Origin: Cyanidiococcus yangmingshanensis
Taxonomy: Eukaryota; Rhodophyta; Bangiophyceae; Cyanidiales; Cyanidiaceae
Assembly (NCBI GenBank): GCA_013995675.1
Contig: VWRR01000007.1
Location: 598,212-662,211, forward strand
Direction: 5' to 3'
DNA length: 64,000 nt
In this document: positions 19,029-28,150 of the stretch, piece by piece
How positions within the stretch are numbered: position 1 is the stretch's first letter
How the letters are laid out: every line of letters starts with the position of its first letter
Translations under genes and position numbers: made by a program
The notes under the pieces: generated by a model
What the model saw: only the letters and a program-made list of their open reading frames with translations
Told to the model about the DNA's origin: nothing
Databases searched by the model: none

Positions 19029-20210
19029 ATGGTGTTGAAAATACCTCGACCGCTTACGAAAGTGGCGGGTCCGAAGGAAATTGTCCGCCAGTTCGTACCG
19101 AGTTGGTTTGCTGTCACCATGGGTACGGGCATTCTCGCGGTGGTGATCTATGATTTTCCGTTTCCCTTCTCTCACCAGTCTGATCTAGGCTGGGCGTACT
19201 GGTTCTTCAATGTCGGTTTGTTTTCACTCTTCAGTGTCCTGTTTTTGAGTCGCTGGATATTTTTCTTCAAGGATGCAGTTCCGATGTTTCAGCACCCAGT
19301 GCAGTCGATGTTTCTGGGCGCGATACCTATGGGCCTCGCGACGATTGTGAACGGGCTCGTTCTTTTTGGAACGCCACACTGGGGGAATGCAGCAACTGTC
19401 GCCGCGATAGCCCTTTGGTTCGTTGATGTTGGTTTGTCGGTTCTTACCGGACTCTTGGTACCCATTTTCATGGTGACTTCGCATGACCATACTCTTGAAA
19501 TGATGACTGCAGTTTGGGTTCTGCCTGTTGTGCCTGCAGAGGTCGCCGCAGCGAGTGGTGGGCTCTTGCTGTCCGTGGTTCAGAATCAGCGAATGGCTCA
19601 GTACATTGCTTTTATAAGTATGCTTTTGTGGGGGTTCTCGGTTCCGCTCGCGTTCAGTATTCTGGTCGTGTTCTTCCTGCGCCTTGTATTGCACAAACTT
19701 CCACCGTCAGATCTCATCATTAGCTGCTTGCTTCCGCTGGGTCCGATCGGCACGGCCGCTTTGGCCGCGGCGGAACTTGGTATCAATGCGCGTCGCACGT
19801 TTGAGGTCAGTGGTGATGGCCTCGCAGCGTACGCATTTCGGAGCCTCGCTGAAGCGAGCCCAGCAATCGGCATCTTGGTTGCCTCTGTCCTATGGGGCTA
19901 TGGAGCTTGGTGGCTTGTGGTTGCCATCTTCGCTATTGGAAGGACGATCAAAAAGCAATTGCCGTTCAATCTGGGCTGGTGGGGCCTTATCTTCCCGCTG
20001 GGCGTATTCACCGCAGCGACAGTGGATCTGTACAAACTGACTGGCTTCTATCTGTTTCGAATACCCGCAGCTGTCTTTATTTGTGTGTTGTTTGTGCTTT
20101 GGTGGATTGTCATGATCCACACTTTTATGCGGGCGTACTCGGGGGAGTTGTTCTATGCACCATGCCTTGGACCGAGACAGGTTTGCACTCAGAATGAGCT
20201 TGAGATATAA
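19029..20210 (+). CDS. TDT-family exporter, SSU1/Mae1-like
   Basis: 393 residues and about ten membrane helices. The start FVPSWFAVTMGTGILAVVIY is the first-helix signature of the tellurite-resistance/dicarboxylate transporter family. FQHPVQSMFLGAIPMGLATIVN and EMMTAVWVLPVVPAEVAAAS match the fungal sulfite exporter SSU1 better than malate permease Mae1 or plant SLAC1. These proteins move small anions such as sulfite, malate or chloride out across the plasma membrane. Sulfite export would make sense in a sulfurous spring habitat, but the habitat is inferred. The ATG at 19029 leads directly into the cytosolic tail before helix 1, and the length is typical. There is no frame damage. Confidence 0.85.
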   Translation: MVLKIPRPLTKVAGPKEIVRQFVPSWFAVTMGTGILAVVIYDFPFPFSHQSDLGWAYWFFNVGLFSLFSVLFLSRWIFFFKDAVPMFQHPVQSMFLGAIPMGLATIVNGLVLFGTPHWGNAATVAAIALWFVDVGLSVLTGLLVPIFMVTSHDHTLEMMTAVWVLPVVPAEVAAASGGLLLSVVQNQRMAQYIAFISMLLWGFSVPLAFSILVVFFLRLVLHKLPPSDLIISCLLPLGPIGTAALAAAELGINARRTFEVSGDGLAAYAFRSLAEASPAIGILVASVLWGYGAWWLVVAIFAIGRTIKKQLPFNLGWWGLIFPLGVFTAATVDLYKLTGFYLFRIPAAVFICVLFVLWWIVMIHTFMRAYSGELFYAPCLGPRQVCTQNELEI

Positions 20211-21966
20211 GGCTGAAATTGCTTGTGGCATGTACGGTACAACCGAACGATATCAGGGTTACTCAAATGATCAGCGTTACTCTGAGGTGTTCAGAGCGGC
20301 CTCTAAAAGACACGGTCAGTCGGATACGTGAAGGTTTCCCGGTTCGGGGCCAGATTCACCTCCAGCCTAAAACGTGTATGCGAATCGCTGCCATTACTGA
20401 GCCGGAACTTGATGTGTCTTCGAAGAGAAGCATTCATGATAATTATGGTACACTATCTGGACCGATTCTTCGATAATCGCAATCCCATCACACCTCTCAT
20501 CCCTAAAAAGGCCATTGATGAATCGCTTGAACCGGGGCTGGAGACGAAACCATCTCGCATGGTTCTTTCAGAGGTGCTTTTGACGTCAAGACCGGAAGAG
20601 AATATAAACTGCCGCTCAAGGTAGTCTCGGAGCACGTTCATCGACGAGGGTTGCCAAGCTTGATTCCGTTTCCCTGTTACCGGTCACCAGATAATCGTCA
20701 GGCGAAACCAATAAACCGAAAGGGAGTACGGCTGGATCTTCTCAGATGAAGGCCTCAGTCAAAGTGACAAAGCGCCATCCACGCAATAGCTCACCGTGCT
20801 CGCTGCTCTACCTTTCCAAGTTCGCACCAAACCCAATTCATAGGCGCTCTATATAGGGATCCATCTCCTCTCTGTTCAAGCTAGACATCCTTCGAATTTG
20901 GGAGCGAAATTGAATATATTCACAAAGAAATTCCCACGATTGCGTTTCATCCACTGCGGAGGATCGCGGTACCACTTCCAAGGGTCTCGTATTCGTCCGC
21001 GCTTCACCCATCCGCGGGAATGGAATTTTTCTCTGCTGCGCACCAGCTTCGATGATACCGATACCAGCGAAAATGTCTCGCTTTAACCAAAACAATGCCT
21101 GCCCCAAGGTTTCTAGGTTTCGTGCTTGCGCAATTTTAGGTCCGCCTCGGGTGCGGTTTCCGTGCAAGCGACCATCGCTAGGCTAGGAAGCTTCAAGCTC
21201 CACACATGGGTTGTTTCCGGAGCTCGTCAACTACTCTAAAAACTCTTACACAATTCAACAGAAGAGAAAATGCACACTGGGAATGGCAAACAAGTACCAC
21301 GAAAGTTCGCGTCTAGCGTACCCGCGTTCCCAAAGGTTAAAAACCCAAACTTTTCGGAAAATGATCAGGAAAAAGAGCCGGTTTCAAGTCCCTCATCCAA
21401 CAGACCTTATACGCCAAGAAAGGTAAGTCGCCTTGAAGCCTAGCGCATCAAGCACGCGGGTCGAACGAAAGTATGCGACGCTGACGAAAACTGTCTTGAC
21501 TTGTTCATTCTCTCTGGGTGTTTACCTATGGCAACCTTCAGAATAGTGGGATTTCACAGTTTCAGTTTCGTGACTTTGACGCGGACTCTTTCGTGCATCT
21601 CCCGAGAATATCGAACGTTAAGCTCTTCCATATTTTCGTTCTCCCATTCATCAGAGACATACATTTAAGCTCTTCCATATTTTCGTTCTCCCATTCATCA
21701 GAGACATACATATTGCTTGGATCGCGCGCTCGGTCCGAGGCCGCACCGAGTCGATCGAGAAGAAAACGTTTTCGATTGAAGCCCTGGTGGCCATCTCGGC
21801 GAATAATAGGCATTGCGACCGGTGCTTCTTGAACGCGCACCTGTTCGTATCGTGTCTGCACACCAAGAGGCCCATAGGAACCCGATTCGGGAGAGTTTCT
21901 GCTTCACGACGCTTTCACAACAAGACTTGTTTGCTGGTTTGTTCGGATCCAGTGAAGGTCTCGCTG
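20211..21966. other. long intergenic with a 47-base tandem duplication
   Basis: About 1.75 kb between the SSU1-like gene and OS-9. It carries the duplication at 21618-21711. Open frames at 20328-20624 (plus) and 20453-20641 (minus) overlap each other and neither is convincing. Confidence 0.4.
21618..21711. repeat. 47-base perfect tandem duplication
   Basis: The unit starting TTAAGCTCTTCCATATTTTC occupies 21618-21664 and is repeated without a gap at 21665-21711. Identity appears complete. It lies about 255 bases upstream of the OS-9 start, so it could fall in the promoter or 5' UTR. Perfect identity implies a recent duplication or an assembly artefact. Confidence 0.95.
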
Positions 21967-23316
21967 ATGCTCACCCGGCGGTTTCTGGCCAGGTCAGTCG
22001 TACTCCTGCTGCTGCTCGAAACAAGCACGCTTCTCTCGTGGTCTAGATCAACGCTGTTTTTGGGAGCGAGTGCTGCTACGCTTCCAATTGCGGAAGAGAT
22101 TCTGCGACCAGGGTTCAGACTCTTTCCACGCACTCAACAGTCTGAGGCCAACGCGATTTTCTTTCGTGACTTGCTGCTCCCGACGGTCACCTATAGTATC
22201 CATGATGCGCCGGATTCCGTTCTGTATCCGACGGAAACCACAGCGACAAACTTTGCGCAGCCAACGACAGAGACCTCATTTTTCGATGCAAGGAACTGGA
22301 GCGAGGTTATAAGAATGAATGACTCACAAGGCAGGTTGCATATTTGCCGAAGCCCAGGCGAGCAGCGTTCAGCCACCAACGTCGATCTCGCTGGAGGCCC
22401 GGACTCGCACCAGAATGCAACGGTTGACATGGACGAGCTACTCTATCGTCTTCTGGCAGATAAGTGTTTCTATCGCCAGGAAGGATGGTGGGTTTTCGAG
22501 TTTTGCTTCCTGAGACACGTGCGACACTTCCATTGGGAGAGACGTCGTTCGAGCCCCCGGGAGCAGCAATTGCTTCGCGAGGAGCTCGCATCGCTCTCTA
22601 ATCAGCACAGTTTTCCAGAAGGAGCCAACGGTGAGGCTGGGCGGAAACGTTTCCTCAAATTGCTTCTGCACGCGCAACATATTCCTATCGATGGAAGTGT
22701 CAATCTGGTAATGAAAGACGAGGTCTGTATGGGTCATTACGACAAGTCCCTCGATCAGGAAATGAAGAGAAATCGGACACTTGAAATGTATCCTTCGTCG
22801 GTAGTGAATCCAGGCGAGTATTCATCAATATCCAAGGAACCGCTCCTTCCGATGGCCTCGCCGCTGAATGATACAGAAAAGTCTTCGGAGGCGGATGGTC
22901 GCATACTGCGCGGCCTGGACGGCCTCGCTCGCTCCACCCATCTTGTTCAGCCGTACACCAAGGATGGGGACTTTTGCGATGTAACTGGCCGACCACGTCA
23001 CACCAAAGTTCTCTACCGATGTGTCGACGATGTTCCGGGGTTTGCACTCGCCACCCATACCATGGCGGGCGCTTCGTTTATTGCATCCGTACAAGAACGA
23101 AGCACCTGTGAATACGAGTTGGTTTTTGTGACCGATGCAGTCTGCATGCACCCCGCGTTTGGTTCTTCAGCACGTCGCTCCATCCCCATTGTCTGCGAAC
23201 GTCTAGAAAAAGCAGCGTCTACAATCAACTTCGCGCCAGATGTAGACATTGAAAATGAGTCTCGTCGTTCGACGGAGGCCGGAGCGCGTGAGTCACACGC
23301 CGATGTTGTTCGATAG
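21967..23316 (+). CDS. OS9: OS-9/Yos9-type ER lectin with MRH domain
   Basis: 449 residues from the ATG at 21967. The frame is open from 21787, but this ATG starts a proper signal peptide (LTRRFLARSVVLLLLLETSTLL). OS-9/Yos9 proteins reside in the ER lumen and read trimmed N-glycans on misfolded glycoproteins for the Hrd1 ligase (ERAD). The MRH domain is split as in the family. CFYRQEGWWVFEFCFLRHVR begins it, with Q and WW sugar-contacting positions. After an insertion comes VQPYTKDGDFCDVTGRPR, then VLYRCVDDVP, then ERSTCEYELVFVTDAVCMHP. The Cys pattern and the final C-x-HP box are intact. No HDEL-type ER-retention tail is seen. The C-terminal 45 residues are not conserved. A UBC7-type E2 of the same pathway is at 49596-50111. 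Confidence 0.85.
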   Translation: MLTRRFLARSVVLLLLLETSTLLSWSRSTLFLGASAATLPIAEEILRPGFRLFPRTQQSEANAIFFRDLLLPTVTYSIHDAPDSVLYPTETTATNFAQPTTETSFFDARNWSEVIRMNDSQGRLHICRSPGEQRSATNVDLAGGPDSHQNATVDMDELLYRLLADKCFYRQEGWWVFEFCFLRHVRHFHWERRRSSPREQQLLREELASLSNQHSFPEGANGEAGRKRFLKLLLHAQHIPIDGSVNLVMKDEVCMGHYDKSLDQEMKRNRTLEMYPSSVVNPGEYSSISKEPLLPMASPLNDTEKSSEADGRILRGLDGLARSTHLVQPYTKDGDFCDVTGRPRHTKVLYRCVDDVPGFALATHTMAGASFIASVQERSTCEYELVFVTDAVCMHPAFGSSARRSIPIVCERLEKAASTINFAPDVDIENESRRSTEAGARESHADVVR

Positions 23317-23660
23317 ACGGACGTTGCGGGACGTTACGTCAGCGAGATGTGTGCTAGAACCTCACGAAAGCGTGTTACGAAAAGAAAAGGAACCGATTTC
23401 GTTGCTGACATTATCGAAAGCTGCTGCAACTGTATATGTGGTGGTCTCGCGTATCGCTGCTGATGAGTCGTTCTTTGATTTAGAGGCTTTGGCTCGCTTC
23501 GTAGATAGCCAAAGCGGGGTCAAAATCACGAAACGATTCCACGAAAGCGACGCAGAGTCCAAAAAGGCCCAACAAGCTAGCGCACTTTGGGTCTGGTTTC
23601 GAGCACAATGATTCATGGTTGCGTTTTGTGCCATTGAAAATCCGAGGGCAAAGTCGTTAT

Positions 23661-23966
23661 TTAGTTGTGAATTTGGTCGAAACGGCGAGTTTCTGACACG
23701 AATTCCACGTTTGCAGCGAGGTCCGTACCAGTTCCTTGACCACCGGCGGGAGCCCGGACAGTAAAGTCATTGCATCTGTTTGGATGGAATCGTGCAGGAT
23801 ACTGACCCCCGAGCACATTGCCGAGCTCGATGGGGCTCGATCCGTCCTTCATGCCGATGATTTGGATCTCCCTGTCCGAACGTGTTCCTATCAATGACCA
23901 CTGGCAACCATTTGAGTGAAAGTTGATCTGGGGATGCTCTGTGAGTGCCTGGTAAAAGACATCGAA
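23661..23966 (-). CDS. coding-like orphan segment, possibly a 3' exon
   Basis: No family is recognised. The frame is open from a TGA at 23969-23967 to a TAA at 23663-23661 and encodes about 101 residues with unusually balanced composition. It includes ALTEHPQINFHSNGCQWSLI, GMKDGSSPIELGNVLGGQYP and TDLAANVEFVSETRRFDQIH. The only ATG lies well inside the frame, near 23850. Just at its 5' side, minus-strand TTTTACCAG could be a 3' splice site, so this may be the last exon of an intron-containing gene whose first exon lies toward 24300. A minus-strand patch containing RLVATPSIGWILVVFEARYD near 24090-24160 may be part of it. Treat it as hypothetical. Confidence 0.35.
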   Translation of the reverse strand, partial: FDVFYQALTEHPQINFHSNGCQWSLIGTRSDREIQIIGMKDGSSPIELGNVLGGQYPARFHPNRCNDFTVRAPAGGQGTGTDLAANVEFVSETRRFDQIHN

Positions 23967-24780
23967 TCATCGCAAGGCAGCCTAAAATCATGTCGTCTCG
24001 AAGCGACCATGTTCACCTCTTGTTCAGGTGCACACGGATGGACATGTTTCGTTATGAACCCCCGATGGGGTCATATCTGGCCTCAAAGACTACGAGAATC
24101 CATCCAATCGATGGAGTCGCTACGAGCCGTGTTCGAAGGATGCTCGAGCAGGACACCTCTTTTTCCAGTCCACAACGGAGACAACATGGCACTGTCTACA
24201 AGGACGACTGGAGTCTTTCGGCGGCGGATGCAAAGTCCCAGCCAGTATGCGTGACCTCACCCTTGCGTGCCGTAGAACATTTCTGAAATATCTTGAAGGG
24301 AATGTAGAGACATGTCAGAGTGGCGGTAAAGAGATACAGAGTCCTCAGTGAGTTGATCATTGTCCAATTACTGAGAGCGTCGACAGCGAAGCAAACATGC
24401 ATTGGATGCGGACGCACACATCTTAAGCACGTTTATCCTCAGTAGCGTGTTCTCTATTCGTCTTTGTTTCGTTATCGACGCACGCTTCGCCTCTTTCCAC
24501 CAATATTTCCCACGGAGCTCGTTCGATCGAGCTTACAGAATTCTTTGCACTGACGGCGTTCATCATTCGAAATTCCGTGCGCGTCCACGCCCAAGCAACC
24601 GCACAAGGCCGACAGGAATAGGAACCGGAACCTGAGCATTTATTCCAGAGGACACGCTCATGGTTTGCGTTTCTGCTGGCGCTTGTGCTCCAGAAACAGA
24701 ATGAGAAGCGAGTTTGTGGCACCAACCGTTTCGCATTCAGCGCCAACACACCTCGGGTTGCAGTTCGAAATGGCGACACC
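23967..24780. other. intergenic or upstream exon region
   Basis: About 0.8 kb. Apart from a short protein-like minus-strand patch near 24090-24160 that may relate to the orphan segment, nothing is seen. Confidence 0.35.
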
Positions 24781-27114
24781 CTACGGTTTGCTCCACTGAA
24801 TGATGCTCACCCCGTCGCGAATCGGGAGAATGACTTGAGTAACCCGGGCGTCTTCCTGGACGTGCTTGTTGAATTCATGGACTGCTTGCATGAGCTTGGT
24901 GCTGCGAAGGGCGATTCGCTCGGCCCGATCCCCCAGTTCAACGTCCTCTAGGTCGGCATGCCTCTGTTTTCCGTAAAGTGGCCTGAACAGAACATTGTCT
25001 ACAAGAAGCGCTCCATGAGGTGCCAAGAGTCTACGTTCCAAAATGAATTCATAGTACGCAATATACTGTCGCTTATCTGCGTCAAGGTAGATGAGATCAA
25101 AGGGCGGCTCTTCGTGCTCCCACAAAAGCTGTAAAACGTCCAGTGCAGCACCACGATAAAGTCGAATCGGAGCCATGCCCTCAGTTGCGCGTTGAAAGAA
25201 GTGCTCTGCAATGTCCGCAGATTCTGGATCCCGCTCCACAGTGACAACCTGGTTGACATTGTTGGGACCCATTGCCCCAGCAAAACATAACGTGGCATAG
25301 CCCGTAAACGTGCCGATCTCGAGAACTCGTTGGGCGCGCGAGAGCCTGGCCACAGCCTGAAGGAGTGCGCCTTGAACAGGTCCACTCATCATGTGAGCAG
25401 CTTGGGGGAAACTTCTGTACGTTTCGGCCGCGAGTTCTTTGAGAATCGAGGCCTCAGTTCCCCAGGGTGCTGTGCGATTCATGCTTTGCGTGTACCAGTG
25501 AAGCTCATTGGTCGCGCTAGCCAGGGCTAATTCGAGACCTCTCTGACATTCGGAGCTACAACAGCCCGATAGGCGATGTCGACAGTTTGGACATTGAATC
25601 AGGCGCCGATGACACGGCACATGGGCGCAGTGCAGAATATCCTGGGTGGGCCCACCGCACGTCTCACACCGACTCAAGACATCGTTTGTTACAGGCGCCT
25701 TGAGTCTCTCGTCGAAGACATAGACGGATCCTTTGAACTTGGGCTCCCATCCGTGCCTCTTTGCCTCGGCCGCATACGATACAATGCCGCCACCGAGTCT
25801 CTCAACCCGCTGGAAGCCGAGACGACTCTGAAGGTACGCTGCCGCTTTCACACAGCGAATACCGCCAGTGCAAAAGGTGAGTACCCGTCGATCGCGCGGT
25901 TCATTGGCGAGTCGTTCCTCTAGCGCCTTCCAGGTCTCCCGGTAGGTGCGTGTATTCAAGGGACGCGCATCGCCCGCACTCTGAAAAGTGCCCAGCTGGG
26001 TCTCATAGTCATTTCGCACATCGAGAAGGATCGCATGAGGATCTTCCAAGGCTTTCTGCCATTCCGCAGGACTAAGTTCTCGTCCGACTTGCGCCAAGTC
26101 CAATGGCTCTTTCAGGCCATCTGCAACAATTTTCCGTCTGCATCGTATGTGTAGGTTTCGAAATGGTGGTTGCTCGGCAAACTGGGCCGCCGACAGGCGA
26201 TACGGATCCATATTCAGGTAGATGCCGGCAAGTTCAGTCAGATGCGGAGCATCAGGAGCGAAGAGTTGCTGGAAAGCATCCAGGGAGCTCACGGGAACCG
26301 CAACTTGCGCATTGACCCCTTCTGTGGCGATATATATACGTCCTCGGACAGCGAGTGGTTTCAGGTAGAAGCGCAGACGGGAAGCCAACTCCTCCGGCTC
26401 GGAAATCGACACGAATCGATAAAAGGAGAGCATCTGGATGTCATCCGTTAAAACGCTGGATTTGTTCATCGGATAGAATGGAGGCAGCTGTCTCGTTTGC
26501 AGAGTGGTTCCCCCAAAGCGAATACCACGCGGTCGCTGCCGAAACTGTTCGATCAAAGATGGATCGAGCTGGGGGTCAAATCGTAGGTAGAGCGGTACCT
26601 GCATCTGACTAGTTTCTTTCAGTCTCGCGTCTGAGTCAATCACCGCATTCGAGTCTGGTTTGCCGGAAACCAGGACCACACGCAGCGGAGTACCATGTAG
26701 TTTCTTCAATGCGACAAAACGTTCTCGAATGACGGCGTGAAGCTCGTCGAGTTTGGGTTCGGCTCCGGGCACGAACACTCGTCCTTTACGCTCGCTGCTG
26801 GCAACACGCAACGCTGCGCGGAGCTCTGGAGCCAGATAGACCCGAAACACCCATGATGGACCGCTCGGCTGCTTCTCAAGATGCTGTTGCGGCTCCGCTG
26901 CGCGAACTTGATCGGAAGTTTGACCACAAAGGCGCCAAACAACTCGGCGAGTCCTTTCTCCATACCAAAAAGTACCTCTGGTTGCAGCAGCAGCAGCAGC
27001 AGCAGCAAATCGACCCCATTGAAGCCCTTCTCGCAACCGCGTACAGCGGCTTGTCTGTACGAAAAGAGCACGACTTGGAACCGTGCGGACCGGCGTAAAC
27101 CCTCGCAGGAGCAT
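24781..27114 (-). CDS. TrhO (tRNA U34 hydroxylase) fused to TrmR/YrrM-like O-methyltransferase
   Basis: A 777-residue protein. Residues 1-60 are Arg/Ser/Ala-rich with an Ala8 run and look like an organelle transit peptide. Residues 90-200 form an unassigned domain. Residues 225-330 hold the acylphosphatase-like part (SFYRFVSISEPEEL, GRIYIATEGVNAQVAVP). Residues 345-455 are a rhodanese domain with active-site CTGGIRC (Cys415) and LLDVRNDYE. Residues 483-523 are the Cys-rich UPF0176/TrhO tail. Residues 555-777 are a class I SAM methyltransferase with RVLEIGTFTGYATLCFAGAM, LIYLDADKRQY and GALLVDNVLF, as in CCoAOMT-like and TrmR/YrrM enzymes. TrhO makes 5-hydroxyuridine at tRNA position 34 with O2, and TrmR methylates it to 5-methoxyuridine. 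The fusion could carry out both steps, probably in an organelle. The substrate is inferred from the pairing. Confidence 0.85.
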   Translation of the reverse strand: MLLRGFTPVRTVPSRALFVQTSRCTRLREGLQWGRFAAAAAAAATRGTFWYGERTRRVVWRLCGQTSDQVRAAEPQQHLEKQPSGPSWVFRVYLAPELRAALRVASSERKGRVFVPGAEPKLDELHAVIRERFVALKKLHGTPLRVVLVSGKPDSNAVIDSDARLKETSQMQVPLYLRFDPQLDPSLIEQFRQRPRGIRFGGTTLQTRQLPPFYPMNKSSVLTDDIQMLSFYRFVSISEPEELASRLRFYLKPLAVRGRIYIATEGVNAQVAVPVSSLDAFQQLFAPDAPHLTELAGIYLNMDPYRLSAAQFAEQPPFRNLHIRCRRKIVADGLKEPLDLAQVGRELSPAEWQKALEDPHAILLDVRNDYETQLGTFQSAGDARPLNTRTYRETWKALEERLANEPRDRRVLTFCTGGIRCVKAAAYLQSRLGFQRVERLGGGIVSYAAEAKRHGWEPKFKGSVYVFDERLKAPVTNDVLSRCETCGGPTQDILHCAHVPCHRRLIQCPNCRHRLSGCCSSECQRGLELALASATNELHWYTQSMNRTAPWGTEASILKELAAETYRSFPQAAHMMSGPVQGALLQAVARLSRAQRVLEIGTFTGYATLCFAGAMGPNNVNQVVTVERDPESADIAEHFFQRATEGMAPIRLYRGAALDVLQLLWEHEEPPFDLIYLDADKRQYIAYYEFILERRLLAPHGALLVDNVLFRPLYGKQRHADLEDVELGDRAERIALRSTKLMQAVHEFNKHVQEDARVTQVILPIRDGVSIIQWSKP
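26985..27006. repeat. CAG trinucleotide run
   Basis: Seven CAG units plus one base on the plus strand. On the minus strand, in the frame of the TrhO fusion, they encode the Ala run of the putative transit peptide, so length changes would be tolerated. Confidence 0.9.
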
Positions 27115-28150
27115 CTCTGGGTGAGTTGCCTTGTTTAACGCGAGAGCACCGTTGAAAACAGCCGGTCACACTTGATGTGATGCTTTCGATGCGAGCCTCT
27201 CACAAACACCGATGAAAGGATAGAATCACGTTCAAGTTCCTTCAGTGTACTGAACCAAGGTACTTGTCGCGGTGTGCCGATTCCATCAAACGCTGCTATG
27301 AGCAGCGCGATCCAGAGAGTGCTCCCCAAACAGCTCGAACTCGATCCTTTCCAGTTTAACCGATCGAGTGCAGACACACACCTCGCGGACAGAAAGGTCC
27401 TAGACGCCCAAGTTGCCTCCCAAGAAAGCGGCTCGTTTGTCAAGCTATAGCGAGTGCGTTGCTACGTTGAGACGGAATGCTGCAGGCAGCGTAGACGCTG
27501 GCTAGTTGCTTTCCCCTCGGCGGTGCTCGGCCCGAGACGTTATCATCTGGTCTGGCGCCTTGATCTCGTCGCACCGGTCGGTGCGATCCGGACTGCAGGT
27601 ACCATCTCGTTCTGTGAATCTCTATATTCCTGGTAGTTTGGAAGCACGGATGGTCGCCTCGTATCCGTGCATGTCAATGCGAACTCGGATGCAGATTCCA
27701 TAGCCCTTCAGGCACCCTGGGATTCCTGGACTCGCCTGCGAAGCCTTCGTCACGCGTCCGTATCTGGACACACCATCGCGCCATGAGCGTCGAAACAGTC
27801 ATGTAGTGGCTTTATTCACGGACGCAACCTGCAATGCACAGAAGCCGTGTCGCTTTTGAAACTCGAACATACCGTACCGATACAGGCAAACGAAATCGAA
27901 TGGCATCGAACACGATCATCTCGTACGAGTGCGACACGCGTGGACACGACCCGTCGCCGAGTCTCGATTCTTTGGTGGCAGCTAGGACCACCGGATTTGC
28001 CGCCTTTGTGTTTGCACGATCAATCTGGGGCACTCCGAAGCACCGTCCGGCTCGGTTGTGGCTCTGGCGAGGGCCCCAACTTGCCGACCTACCCTGAACA
28101 GTGCCCTTGCTCATATATACGTGGCGCCGTTGAGAGCATAGTCAACCGAG
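27115..28150. other. divergent intergenic region
   Basis: About 1 kb between the TrhO fusion and Lunapark. It probably holds both promoters. No supported gene is seen. Confidence 0.45.

Noticed and set aside
23249-23611. 120-codon plus-strand frame after OS-9
   Set aside because: Starts with TTG inside the OS-9 gene and shows no recognisable sequence; it could be an alternative OS-9 tail only if a frameshift exists, for which there is no evidence.
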